A stretch of DNA of 64,000 nucleotides from Tissierellales bacterium (GCA_018433765.1 JAHDQO010000013.1:1-64000); one strand, 5' to 3'; shown: positions 35,447-43,989, numbered from the stretch's first letter. Made by a program: numbers and translations. Notes: generated from the sequence alone by a model not told the origin.

Positions 35447-36445
35447 ATGAAAACTTTCAATGTCATAGATTCTCATACAATGGGAGAACCAACAAGAATT
35501 GTAGTTGGAGGAGTTCCGAATATACCGGGAAAAACTATGCCTAGTAAGAAAGAATATTTAGAAAAAAATATGGATTATATAAGAACATCTTTGATGTTTG
35601 AACCTAGAGGACATAAAGATATGTTTGGAGCAATTATAACTCCACCTACAATTGATGAGGCAGATTTTGGTATAGTCTTTATGGATTGTGGAGGATATCT
35701 TAACATGTGTGGACATGGCTCAATAGGTGCTACTACTGTTGCAATTGAAACGGAAATGGTACCAATTAGAGAGCCTATAACCGAAGTAACGATGGAAGCT
35801 CCTGCAGGAATAATAAAGGGCAAAGGAATAGTTAAAGATAACAAAGTACAATCAGTATCAATAGTAAATGTACCATCATTTTTATATAAAAGAGATGTAG
35901 AAATAGAAGTACCTGAAATAGGAAAAGTTGTTCTTGATATTTCTTTTGGTGGAAGTTTTTTTGCATTAGTTGATGCGAAACAATTAAATATTTCAGTTGA
36001 TATAAAGAATATAGAAAAACTAACTAAAGTCGGATTAAAAATAAGGGATATAGTAAACAAATCAGTAAAAATACGACATCCTTATCTTAAATATATAAAA
36101 ACTGTAGATTTAGTTGAAATTTACGATGAAACTACAAATCCTAATGCTGATAAAAAAAATGTTGTTATTTTTGGAAAAGGACAAGTAGACAGATCACCTT
36201 GTGGAACAGGTACAAGTGCTAAAATGGCAACTTTGTATGAAAAAGGTCAATTAAAAAAAGGGGAAGAATTTATTTATGAAAGTATAGTAGGCACTACATT
36301 TAATGGCAAAATTATAGGAACTACTAAAGTAGGTGAATATTCAGCAGTGATTCCTGAAATTACTGGTAAAGCATATATTACTGGATTTAATCAATATATA
36401 ATTGTTCCAGAAGATCCAGTAAAATATGGTTTTATAGTTAAATGA
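35447..36445 (+). CDS. prdF: proline racemase
   Basis: A 332-residue PLP-independent racemase that interconverts L- and D-proline through two cysteine bases. Both are present: Cys88 in LNMCGHGS and Cys252 in DRSPCGTGTS. The N-terminal IDSHTMGEPTRIVVGG block is typical of the family. It feeds D-proline to the PrdA/PrdB reductase encoded downstream. Start: ATG with AAAGGAGGG 8 bases upstream. It is read from its own sigma-54 promoter at 35227-35243, set behind a relic of prdC. A 4-hydroxyproline epimerase is an alternative within the family, but the context favours proline. Confidence 0.93.
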   Translation: MKTFNVIDSHTMGEPTRIVVGGVPNIPGKTMPSKKEYLEKNMDYIRTSLMFEPRGHKDMFGAIITPPTIDEADFGIVFMDCGGYLNMCGHGSIGATTVAIETEMVPIREPITEVTMEAPAGIIKGKGIVKDNKVQSVSIVNVPSFLYKRDVEIEVPEIGKVVLDISFGGSFFALVDAKQLNISVDIKNIEKLTKVGLKIRDIVNKSVKIRHPYLKYIKTVDLVEIYDETTNPNADKKNVVIFGKGQVDRSPCGTGTSAKMATLYEKGQLKKGEEFIYESIVGTTFNGKIIGTTKVGEYSAVIPEITGKAYITGFNQYIIVPEDPVKYGFIVK

Positions 36446-36513
36446 TATTTTAAGTGACATGGTAAGTATAATTAAAATTATCAAAACTTTAAAACATATA
36501 ATTATCTTTAAAA

Positions 36514-36812
36514 GGTTGTTTATACAATTTTATCTAGAGCAGAATTTTCAATTAAGAGCATAACATATAGTTTCTTAATATTAGGCTATTAAGAAGCACT
36601 TATTTGTTATTTATAATATTAAACTTGGTAGAGTTTAAATACTTAATATTTCTGCTCTAGATGTTGTTAAAAATACTTATGTCGATGGGACAAGAAAGTA
36701 TTTTAAGGCATCAAACAATTTTAAAACTTTGATTAAAACCCTAAAATAACAAGTTTTGATCGAGTTAAAATTAATGATGCCATTTATATGATTATTATAT
36801 AATTAAACAACC
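36514..36812 (+). other. multi-stem intergenic element between prdF and the first TSUP gene
   Basis: GGTTGTTTA (36514-36522) pairs with TAAACAACC (36804-36812) and encloses several nested stems. ATCTAGAGCAGAA (36532-36544) pairs perfectly with TTCTGCTCTAGAT (36650-36662). Inside this arm lie TTCTTAAT/ATTAAGAA (36572-36595) and AAACT/AGTTT near 36621-36636. Downstream lie AATACTT/AAGTATT (about 36672-36702) and GGCATC/GATGCC (36708-36781). It could be a structured leader RNA or a nested MITE. No protein frame or known riboswitch was recognised. It explains most of the gap 36446-36895. Confidence 0.5.
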
Positions 36813-36895
36813 CTAAAGTAAATAGGAAAGTTGTTCTGACCTCCTTTAAGATAATCTAAATGTTAAATATTTTTTTAAAAATAAGGAGGAACATT

Positions 36896-37798
36896 ATGAT
36901 ATTAAATATTTTGTTAGGAACTTTAAGCTTGTTAGGTATCGGATTTTCAATAATATTTATAAAGGATTATGTTAAGCATAAGAATGAGCTAGAAAATAAT
37001 TCATTTGCTAAGCTTTCAGGTATTGGATTTTTAGTAAACTTTTTTGATGCATTAGGTATTGGATCGTTTGCCCCTGCTACAGCTTTATTAAGAATATTTA
37101 AACAAACAGAAGATAGAGTTATACCAGGAACGTTAAATGTTTCCTGTACTATTCCTGTTATATGTGAAGCTATAATTTTTATAAAAGTAATAGATGTAGA
37201 AATTATAACTTTAATAGTAATGCTTGGTGCAGCTACAATAGGCTCGTGGATAGGAGCAGGATATGTTGCTAAATTACCCGAAAAATCAGTTCAAAAATTA
37301 ATGGGAACAGCGTTATTAATAACAGCGGTAGTTATGATTATGAGTAAAGTGGGATTAATGCCTTTAGGAGGAGAAGCTATAGGATTAACGGGTTGGAAAT
37401 TAATATTAGCTGGATTTGTTAATCTCATACTTGGAGCATTGATGTCTGCTGGTATTGGGTTATACGCACCATGTATGGCGATTGTTTTTGTATTAGGTAT
37501 GTCACCTAGAGTTGCGTTTCCTATTATGATGGGATCATGTGCATTTTTAATGCCAGTTGGTTCAATTAAGTTCATAAAAGAAGGATCGTATAATAGAAAA
37601 GCTTCTTTAGCAATTACTATATTTGGGACAGTAGGAGTATTTATTGCAGCGTTTTTAGTTAAATCATTGTCACTAAATATTTTGACTTGGTTAGTGATAC
37701 TAGTAGTAACTTATACTTCATATACATTGATTAAAGCATCAAATCAAAATAAGAATGTTAGTACTACTGGTCTTAAAAAAGAATGTATTACAAATTAA
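36896..37798 (+). CDS. TSUP (TauE/SafE) family membrane transporter, copy 1
   Basis: A 300-residue protein with about eight membrane segments in two halves. The family glycine-rich blocks are visible: SGIGFLVNFFDALGIGSF early and a second, related block, LGALMSAGIGLYAPCMAIVF. TSUP proteins export small anions such as sulfite, sulfoacetate or taurine-derived acids. I chose the ATG at 36896, with AAGGAGG 8 bases upstream; an ATG 12 codons earlier lacks a site. A closely similar copy ends the prd operon (43990). Two TSUP genes within a proline reductase cluster point to a transport job in this pathway, perhaps proline uptake or 5-aminovalerate export. Confidence 0.82.
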   Translation: MILNILLGTLSLLGIGFSIIFIKDYVKHKNELENNSFAKLSGIGFLVNFFDALGIGSFAPATALLRIFKQTEDRVIPGTLNVSCTIPVICEAIIFIKVIDVEIITLIVMLGAATIGSWIGAGYVAKLPEKSVQKLMGTALLITAVVMIMSKVGLMPLGGEAIGLTGWKLILAGFVNLILGALMSAGIGLYAPCMAIVFVLGMSPRVAFPIMMGSCAFLMPVGSIKFIKEGSYNRKASLAITIFGTVGVFIAAFLVKSLSLNILTWLVILVVTYTSYTLIKASNQNKNVSTTGLKKECITN

Positions 37799-37893
37799 AT
37801 TGTTTAAAATGTAATGGGAAAAGATTGTAATACCATATTTTAGTATGCATTTTGGATATGCAACTGTCAAAAATAAAAAGATATCATACTAAA

Positions 37894-38008
37894 TGACGAT
37901 ATATCGACTAATGACGATATTAAGTCATAATAAGTATTTTGTTAAATTAATAACAAATAAACATATTTTGCAGCAAAAGTTTGTTTGAAAAATGACGATA
38001 AATAGTCT
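37894..38008 (+). promoter_or_regulatory. three PrdR-type enhancer sites upstream of prdC
   Basis: TGACGATATATCGACT (37894-37909), TGACGATATTAAGTCA (37912-37927) and TGACGATAAATAGTC (37994-38008) repeat the trio at 35028-35141 with nearly the same spacing. They lie about 85-200 bases upstream of the -24 element. Confidence 0.75.
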
Positions 38009-38043
38009 TTTACTTAGATATTTATAAAAATGTTTTACACAAA

Positions 38044-38082
38044 AAAACTCAAGAATAGCTTGTATCAAGCTTCTTGAGTTTT
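38044..38082 (+). terminator. insulating terminator before the prdC promoter
   Basis: AAAACTCAAGAA and TTCTTGAGTTTT form a perfect 12-bp stem, with GCTTG/CAAGC inside. It lies between the enhancer sites and the sigma-54 promoter and would stop transcription coming from the TSUP gene. Confidence 0.75.
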
Positions 38083-38091
38083 CTTTATGTT

Positions 38092-38108
38092 TTGGCACAG
38101 ATTTTGCT
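38092..38108 (+). promoter_or_regulatory. sigma-54 promoter of the prdC operon
   Basis: TTGGCACAGATTTTGCT is identical to the prdF promoter element and lies 79 bases upstream of the prdC GTG. The gap 37799-38186 is fully taken up by this control region. Confidence 0.9.
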
Positions 38109-38186
38109 TTAATTATGTAAATATACGACAGAAGATAAATAGTGAATAATTTAACAAAATTTACTATTTTGAAAGGAGGTGTAGAT

Positions 38187-39473
38187 GTGAAGGTATCAAT
38201 ATTATTGAAACAGCATGTAGGAGGAACTTGCATACCTATAATTAAAGAAAATGAAGTAGTTAAGAAAGGTCAGCTTATTGCTATACCTGATGGATTAGGA
38301 GCAAATATTCACTCAAGCGTATATGGTAAAGTTGCATCTATTGAAAAAGACAGAATTATCATTCAACTTGACGATAATCAGTCTGATGAATATATAAAAA
38401 TAAAAGATAATGATAATTATTTAGAATTAATAAAAGAAGCAGGAATAGTTGGAGCAGGAGGCGCAGGTTTTCCTACTCATGTAAAGTTGAATGTTGATTT
38501 AAACGGAGGCTGTGTAATAGCCAATGCTGCAGAATGTGAACCAACTTTAAATCATAATATAGAAATGATAAAAAAGAGTTCAGAATATGTAATTAAAGGA
38601 CTCAAATATGTCATGAAAATTACTAATGCACAAAGCGGTTATATAGCAATAAAACCAAAACATAAAGATGCTGTAAAAGTACTGCTAAATGCATGTAAAA
38701 ATGAAGAAAATATAGAGGTTAAATATTTACCTAATATGTATCCAGCTGGTGATGAAAGAGTCATAGTTAGAGAGATTTTAGGTGTGTTATTAAAACCCGG
38801 TCAGCTTCCAGTTGAAGCTAATACAGTAATTTCTAATGTTGAAACTTTAAAAAACATCGTTTTAGCAATTGAAGAAAGAAAACCTGTCATTACCAAGGAT
38901 ATAACAGTAGGGGGAAGATTAACAGAAGCTAAAAAAGGAAAAGTATTTTTAGATGTACCTATTGGTATTTCTGCAAAATATTTTATTAAAAAATGTGGTG
39001 GCTATGTGGAACCTCATGGAGAAATAGTCATTGGAGGACCTTTTACTGGTAGACATGGAGAAGAAGATTCACCAATTATGAAAACAACTGGTGGAGTTCT
39101 AGTAAGTATGCCTTTTCCAAATACTCATAAGAAAGTTGGGGTATTAGCTTGTGAGTGTGGTGCTCAAGAAGAAAGATTAAAAGAAATTGCTTCAAAAATG
39201 GGTGCAGAAGTAGTAGTTACTGCTAAATGCAAAAGGATGAAAGAAGTAAATGGAAGATTTAGATGCGATAAACCTGGAGTGTGTCCAGGGCAAGCTGAAA
39301 CTGTTATATATTTAAAAAAACATGGAGCTGAAGCAATTTTAACTGGAAGCTGTGAAGGCTGAACTGACACAGTAATGAATATAGCTCCTAGGTTAGGAGT
39401 TCCAGTATATCACAGTACAGATCATGTTTTGAGGGCTTTTGGTCATCGACTTTACCGAAAGAAGGATGAATAA
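38187..39473 (+). CDS. prdC: selenoprotein PrdC, electron carrier to proline reductase
   Basis: A 428-residue RnfC-like protein if the in-frame TGA at 39360-39362 is read as selenocysteine (residue 392, in CEG-U-TDT). Reading continues 37 codons to TAA at 39471. The N-terminal part has the RnfC-type HVGGTCIPIIKENEVVKKGQ and VGAGGAGFPTHVK; the C-terminal part has many cysteines (ACECGAQ, KCKRMKE, RCDKPGVCPG, GSCEG). It is thought to pass electrons from NADH to the reductase. The start is GTG at 38187, with AAAGGAGGTG upstream; the open frame extends earlier but without a site. Stopping at the TGA would lose the conserved tail. Confidence 0.92.
39383..39401 (+). promoter_or_regulatory. candidate SECIS hairpin of prdC
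   Basis: AGCTCCT-AGGTT-AGGAGTT forms a 7-bp stem (one G-T pair) with a 5-base loop, beginning 21 bases after the UGA. The place and size fit a bacterial SECIS read by SelB. It is weaker than the prdB hairpin. Confidence 0.55.
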
Positions 39474-39660
39474 GTAGAAACATTAGAACGAAAGACGAGT
39501 AACTATTAATGAGTAACATTGTAACTTTACTAACGTAAAGGTTTAATGAAATGAGAAATGAGAATGGAGAATTAAAGGAAGTTTTACTAACGTAAAACGA
39601 TTATAAATAAAAAAGAAAATTTAACCATTAACTTTTAGTTTTTATAATTCGTAGAGTTAC
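39474..39660. repeat. mosaic repeats between prdC and prdA
   Basis: GAACGAAAGACGAGTAAC, TTTACTAACGTAAAG and TTTTACTAACGTAAAACG belong to the dispersed families seen elsewhere. They sit inside the prd operon, and no sigma-54 or clear sigma-A promoter separates prdC from prdA. Confidence 0.6.
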
Positions 39661-39708
39661 TAAGTTTAGTGAAGAATCACATTTTAAATCATAAAGGAGT
39701 GAAAACAT

Positions 39709-41622
39709 ATGTCAATTAGTAAGGAAACAGCTATGGAGCATATTAATGATTATGCTGTTACATGCTGTAGATTTGAAGCAGGAACAGTCATTGAGCCGTC
39801 AAATTTGGAAGACCCTAATATAATTCCAGATTTAGAAGTATCAGGGCTGTTAGAAATACCAGAAAATTGTTTAAGAATTGGTGAAGTTTTAGGATCTAAG
39901 CTAAAAAAGACAATAGATTCACTAACTCCTCTAACAGAAGAATTTTTAGATGGAGTTAAGAAAATTAATAATGAAAAAGAAAAAGAAAATTTACAAGATA
40001 AAGCAGAAGAGATTGAAGTTACACAAAATGAAGTTCAAGAACAACCAGCTGTATCATCTAATTTAGTTAGCAGTGTAATAGCAGATAAAGTTAAAATTCA
40101 TATTGGAGAGGGAAAAGATATTAATCTTGAAATTCCTTTAATAATATCAAACAATAATTTAAGAACAGTAGCAGAGCAAGAACCTAGCATTGATAATCAA
40201 CAATCTTCATTTAATAATGAACAAACAGATTTACAAGAAAATAAAGAAAAAATTGTAAGAAAATTAGTAAGAAAACACTTTAAAATAGACGACGTAAAAT
40301 TTGGAGCAGAAACTAAGATTGAAGGAACTACTCTTTATATAAGAGAAGATATATGTAAAGATGCGGTTGCTTCACAGGATTTAGTTGTAGATATGAAAAT
40401 TGAAATTATAACTCCTGATAAATACGGTGAATACAGCAATACCATCATGGACGTTCAGCCTATAGCAGTAAAAGAAGAAGGCGAACTAGGAGAAGGAATC
40501 ACTAGAGTAATTGACGGCACAATAATGATGGTTACAGGTGTTGACGAAAGAGGAGTTCAAATAGGTGAATTTGGATCTTCAGAAGGTATATTAGAAAGAA
40601 ATATTATGTGGGGAAGACCTGGGTCTCCAGAAAAAGGAGAAATATTCATTAAGTCTGAAGTAATAATCAAATCACATAAAAACATGGAAAGACCGGGACC
40701 TATGGCTGCACATAGAGCTACTGATGTAATTACCCAAGAAATTAGAGAAGCATTGAAAAAAGTGGACGAAGAATTAGCAGTTAACACAGAAGAATTTGCA
40801 CAGAAACGCCATCCAGGTAAGAAAAAGGTTGCCATAATAAAAGAAATAATGGGACAGGGAGCAATGCATGATAATTTCTTGATTCCAGTAGAACCTGTAG
40901 GGACTTTAGGAGCAAAAGCTAATGTTGACCTTGGAAATGTTCCAGTTGTAGTATCTCCACTTCAAATATTAGATGGATGTATCCATGCTTTAACATGTAT
41001 TGGACCAGCTTCTAAGGAAACATCCAGACATTATTGGAGAGAACCGCTTGTACTTGAAGCTATGAAAGATGAAGAAATTGATTTAGCAGCAGTAATACTC
41101 GTAGGTTCTCCTCAAGTTAATTCAGAAAAATTCTATGTATCAAGATTATTAGGAATGGCAGTTGAAGCAATGGATTTAGATGGAGCTGTAATTACTACTG
41201 AAGGATTTGGAAATAATCATGTTGATTTTGCAAGTCATGTTGAACAAGTTGGTAAAAGAGATGTTCCAGTTGTTGCAATGACATATGCGGCTGTACAAGG
41301 ACAGCTAGTTGTTGGAAATAAGTATATGGATGCTTTAATAGACTTAAATAAATCAGAGCAGGGAATAGAAAATGAAATACTAGAAAACAACTGTCTAGCT
41401 CCGGAAGATGCAGTAAGAGCAATATATATGCTTAAAGCTAAGATGGCAGGCGAAGAAATTAAGTCACCAGAAAGAAAATGGAATCCAAATGTAAAATTAA
41501 ACAATATAGACTTAATTGAACAATCAACTGGTAAGAAAATAGAACTTGAGCCAAATGAAACATCACTTAAGAAGAGTAAAAAAAGACGAGAAATTTACGA
41601 AAAAGATGAAGCAGATGAGTAG
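39709..41622 (+). CDS. prdA: D-proline reductase proprotein PrdA
   Basis: A 637-residue proprotein. In this family the chain cleaves itself between Thr and Cys and the cysteine becomes a covalent pyruvoyl group that binds D-proline. The site is visible as HALTCIGPASKE, Thr429-Cys430, giving a beta chain of about 45 kDa and a pyruvoyl alpha chain of about 23 kDa, as expected. The N-terminus has YAVTCCRFEAGTVIEP, and a low-complexity stretch spans about 85-180. With PrdB it reduces D-proline to 5-aminovalerate. Start: ATG with AAAGGAG 8 bases upstream. Confidence 0.95.
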   Translation: MSISKETAMEHINDYAVTCCRFEAGTVIEPSNLEDPNIIPDLEVSGLLEIPENCLRIGEVLGSKLKKTIDSLTPLTEEFLDGVKKINNEKEKENLQDKAEEIEVTQNEVQEQPAVSSNLVSSVIADKVKIHIGEGKDINLEIPLIISNNNLRTVAEQEPSIDNQQSSFNNEQTDLQENKEKIVRKLVRKHFKIDDVKFGAETKIEGTTLYIREDICKDAVASQDLVVDMKIEIITPDKYGEYSNTIMDVQPIAVKEEGELGEGITRVIDGTIMMVTGVDERGVQIGEFGSSEGILERNIMWGRPGSPEKGEIFIKSEVIIKSHKNMERPGPMAAHRATDVITQEIREALKKVDEELAVNTEEFAQKRHPGKKKVAIIKEIMGQGAMHDNFLIPVEPVGTLGAKANVDLGNVPVVVSPLQILDGCIHALTCIGPASKETSRHYWREPLVLEAMKDEEIDLAAVILVGSPQVNSEKFYVSRLLGMAVEAMDLDGAVITTEGFGNNHVDFASHVEQVGKRDVPVVAMTYAAVQGQLVVGNKYMDALIDLNKSEQGIENEILENNCLAPEDAVRAIYMLKAKMAGEEIKSPERKWNPNVKLNNIDLIEQSTGKKIELEPNETSLKKSKKRREIYEKDEADE

Positions 41623-41630
41623 GTATCAAG

Positions 41631-41888
41631 ATGAATAAATTAAAATATGTATCTTCAGAAAGATATTTTGAAGGAATAATTGTTGAAATTAGTGATTGTG
41701 CAATTTCAATAGATTTAAAGGGCAGAATGGGACAATTGAAACTTCCTAGAAGAATGGTTATTAGTGAAAATGCCCTCGAACTTGGTCAAGAAGTAGGCAT
41801 GTTGATGTCTTATCCAGAAGTTTTAAGTGGTGAAATTGACACAGAATATGCTAAAAATGCACAAAGACAATTAAAATTAGAAAAATAA
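41631..41888 (+). CDS. small proline-reductase-associated protein
   Basis: An 85-residue soluble protein nine bases after prdA and 35 before prdB. The sequence ERYFEGIIVEISDCAISIDLKG, followed by MGQLKLPRRMVI, suggests a small beta-barrel like an S1 or SH3 fold. I recall a named clostridial family at this place in prd clusters (CBO2463/CBO2479 domain), which was not checked. No catalytic residues stand out. A structural or assembly role in the reductase complex is the likeliest reading. Start: ATG with a weak site (GGTATCAAG). Confidence 0.75.
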   Translation: MNKLKYVSSERYFEGIIVEISDCAISIDLKGRMGQLKLPRRMVISENALELGQEVGMLMSYPEVLSGEIDTEYAKNAQRQLKLEK

Positions 41889-41923
41889 TATAAAAAGATC
41901 AATTTAAAAGGAGGTTAATATTT

Positions 41924-42649
41924 ATGAGTTTAACAGTAATAAAAGGTTTACAGTCTGAAATATATGTTCCTATTACTCCACCAGTAGTTTGGACTCCTGT
42001 GGAAAAACCATTAAAAGACATGACGGTAGCGATAGCAACTGCTGCTGGCGTGCATTTAAAATCAGATAAAACATTTAATCTTGCAGGGGATACAAGTTAT
42101 AGAGTAATTCCCGGCGATTCTGACAGCAAAGATTTAATGGTATCTCATGGAGGCTATGACAATAGTGATGTGAACAAAGATATAAATTGTATGTTTCCAA
42201 TAGATAGGTTAAGAGAGTTAGCAGAAGAAGGATTTATTAAAGGAATTGCACCTAAACATGTTGGTTTTATGGGTGGAGGAGGAGACGTACAAGTCTTCAA
42301 AGAAAAAACAGGCCCTGAAATTGCAGAAATATTATTGAATGAAGGAGTTGACGCAGTTTTACTAACTGCAGGCTGAGGCACCTGCCACCGCTCTGCCGTG
42401 ATTGTGCAGAGAGCGATTGAAGCAGCTGGAATTCCTACTATTGTAATAGCTGCATTACCTCCAGTTGTTAGACAAAATGGTGCACCAAGAGTTTCTGCTC
42501 CATTAGTTCCTATGGGTGCTAATGCTGGTGAACCTAATAATCCTGAAATGCAAAGAGCTATAGTTAGAGATACATTAGAACAATTAGTTAAAATAGAAAC
42601 GCCCGGAAGAATAGTATCTCTTCCTTATCAATATATTGCTAAAATTTAG
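41924..42649 (+). CDS. prdB: selenoprotein PrdB, catalytic subunit of D-proline reductase
   Basis: A 241-residue protein if the in-frame TGA at 42374-42376 is selenocysteine, residue 151, in LLTAG-U-GTCHRSAV. The sequence on both sides is in one frame and forms one domain (LTVIKGLQSEIYVPITPP at the start, GRIVSLPYQYIAKI at the end). The selenol, with the nearby cysteine, attacks the C-N bond of the proline bound to the pyruvoyl group of PrdA. A strong hairpin follows the TGA by 12 bases, as needed for recoding. Start: ATG with AAAGGAGG. A gene caller would wrongly split it into two pieces. Confidence 0.95.
42389..42415 (+). promoter_or_regulatory. SECIS hairpin of prdB
   Basis: CGCTCTGC pairs with GCAGAG..CG (two-base bulge) around CGTGATTGT, 12 bases after the UGA. 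This GC-rich stem stands out in the AT-rich gene and has the position of a bacterial SECIS. Confidence 0.85.
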
Positions 42650-42656
42650 AGCTTAT

Positions 42657-42683
42657 CCTTCTACTTCTTTTTGAAGTAGAAGG
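42657..42683 (+). terminator. hairpin between prdB and prdD
   Basis: CCTTCTACTTC and GAAGTAGAAGG form a perfect 11-bp stem with a T5 loop; the following T-run is short (TATTTTGG). It may reduce transcription of prdD, prdE and the second TSUP gene, or stabilise the prdA-prdB message. Confidence 0.65.
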
Positions 42684-42709
42684 TATTTTGGTGCAAAAGG
42701 GTGGTATAA

Positions 42710-43468
42710 ATGAATAAAAAAATGTCAAGTAGATTAGTAATTAAATGCTACCATATAAACAAAGTAGAATTTGGAGATAAAAATGATATTATAGACGGAA
42801 AACTTTTAATAAATGAAAAAGTTGAAAGTGAATTAGTTAAATTAAATGATTTAATAGAAGAAATATCTATAAGTATTATTAAGCCAAGAGAACATAAAAA
42901 ATATGTAAATAGCATTATGGATATTATTCCTATATCAACTAAAGCTTTAGGGTGTATTGGAAATGGAATTACACATACTTTAACTGGTGTATATGTAATG
43001 CTTACAGGAAAAACTGGTGATGGACGTCAAATGGCTGAATTTGGGTCATCTAACGGTATACTAGAAGAAAAAATGATATTAGGAAGAGCAGGTACTCCAT
43101 CAATTGATGATCACATTATTCATTTTGATGTAGTAGTTAAAGGTGGAGTTCCTCTTGGAAGAAATCTTGCAATGGCAGCACATAAAGTATGTGATATTTT
43201 CATACAGCAAATTAGAGATGTTCTTAGACAATTGGACGGAAGAAAAGCTGACGAAATTCATGAATATGTCGATAGAATTGTATATAACAAGACAAAGGTA
43301 GTAATAATAAAACAAATAGCTGGTCAAGGAGCTATGTACGATAATCAGCTGCTTTCAAATGAACCAAGCGGAATTGAAGGTGGTAGAAGCATTATAGATA
43401 TAGGTAATGTACCTATTATACTATCTCCAAATGAATATAGAGATGGTGCTATCAGAGCTATGACATAA
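42710..43468 (+). CDS. prdD: PrdA-like protein PrdD (beta-chain homologue)
   Basis: A 252-residue protein matching the middle of PrdA, about residues 180-429 (KVEFGDKNDIIDGKLLI, AEFGSSNGILEEKMILGRAG, IIKQIAGQGAMYDNQLL). It ends in REGAIRAMT-like residues (GAIRAMT), aligned with HALT of PrdA. The stop codon therefore falls exactly where PrdA cleaves itself, after the threonine. It cannot form a pyruvoyl group. PrdE continues the alignment nine bases later. PrdD is known from other prd clusters but has no established activity; a scaffold or carrier role is possible. Start: ATG preceded by AAGGGTGG. Confidence 0.85.
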   Translation: MNKKMSSRLVIKCYHINKVEFGDKNDIIDGKLLINEKVESELVKLNDLIEEISISIIKPREHKKYVNSIMDIIPISTKALGCIGNGITHTLTGVYVMLTGKTGDGRQMAEFGSSNGILEEKMILGRAGTPSIDDHIIHFDVVVKGGVPLGRNLAMAAHKVCDIFIQQIRDVLRQLDGRKADEIHEYVDRIVYNKTKVVIIKQIAGQGAMYDNQLLSNEPSGIEGGRSIIDIGNVPIILSPNEYRDGAIRAMT

Positions 43469-43486
43469 AAATGAGGAGTGATAATT

Positions 43487-43963
43487 ATGGGAATAGGTCC
43501 TTCTACTAAAGAAACTTCATTACATCACTTTAGAGATCCGTTGTTGGATGTTATTTCAAATGATAATGATATTGATTTATTAGGGGTAATGGTAGTCGGA
43601 ACACCTCAAGATAATAATGATAAATGCTTTGTTGGAAAAAGAGCTGCTTATTGGGCAGAGGCTATGCGAGCAGATGGTGTAATTATATCTGTTGATGGCT
43701 GGGGAAATTCTCATGTTGATTTTGCAAATACTATTGAAGAAATAGGGAAAAAAGATATTCCCGTAGTAGGATTAAGTTTTATAGGGACTCAAGCTAGCTT
43801 TGTTGTAACCAATAAATATATGGATACAATAGTAGACTTTAATAAGTCTGAAAAAGGAATAGAAACTGAAATAGTAGGCGAAAACAATGTAAATAAATTG
43901 GATGCTAAGAAGGCATTAGCATTATTAAAATTAAGAATAAAAAAAGCTAAAAATAGATATTAA
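43487..43963 (+). CDS. prdE: PrdA-like protein PrdE (alpha-chain homologue)
   Basis: A 158-residue protein matching the alpha chain of PrdA (GIGPSTKETSLHHFRDPLLD against CIGPASKETSRHYWREPLVL, then DGVIISVDGWGNSHVDFANT). Methionine stands in place of the cysteine that becomes pyruvoyl, so the initiator Met is the first aligned residue. I chose the ATG at 43487 with GAGGAG 9 bases upstream; a GTG three codons earlier overlaps that site. It probably pairs with PrdD to make a PrdA-like heterodimer without the cofactor. Confidence 0.85.
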   Translation: MGIGPSTKETSLHHFRDPLLDVISNDNDIDLLGVMVVGTPQDNNDKCFVGKRAAYWAEAMRADGVIISVDGWGNSHVDFANTIEEIGKKDIPVVGLSFIGTQASFVVTNKYMDTIVDFNKSEKGIETEIVGENNVNKLDAKKALALLKLRIKKAKNRY

Positions 43964-43989
43964 AAATTAATGAATGGAGGCGTTATTAA

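Noticed and set aside
38142-38186. Earlier ATG for prdC
   Set aside because: The AAAGGAGGTG site lies after it and serves the GTG at 38187; the RnfC-like homology also starts there.
39363-39473. Separate short gene after the prdC stop
   Set aside because: The TGA is a selenocysteine codon; the 37 downstream codons are in frame and continue the conserved PrdC end.
40557-41504. Minus-strand open frames inside prdA
   Set aside because: They lie opposite a clearly conserved gene and show no independent start signals.
42398-42649. Independent 83-residue gene starting at GTG 42398
   Set aside because: It is the C-terminal part of PrdB, in frame after the selenocysteine TGA, and the GTG lies inside the SECIS hairpin without a ribosome site.
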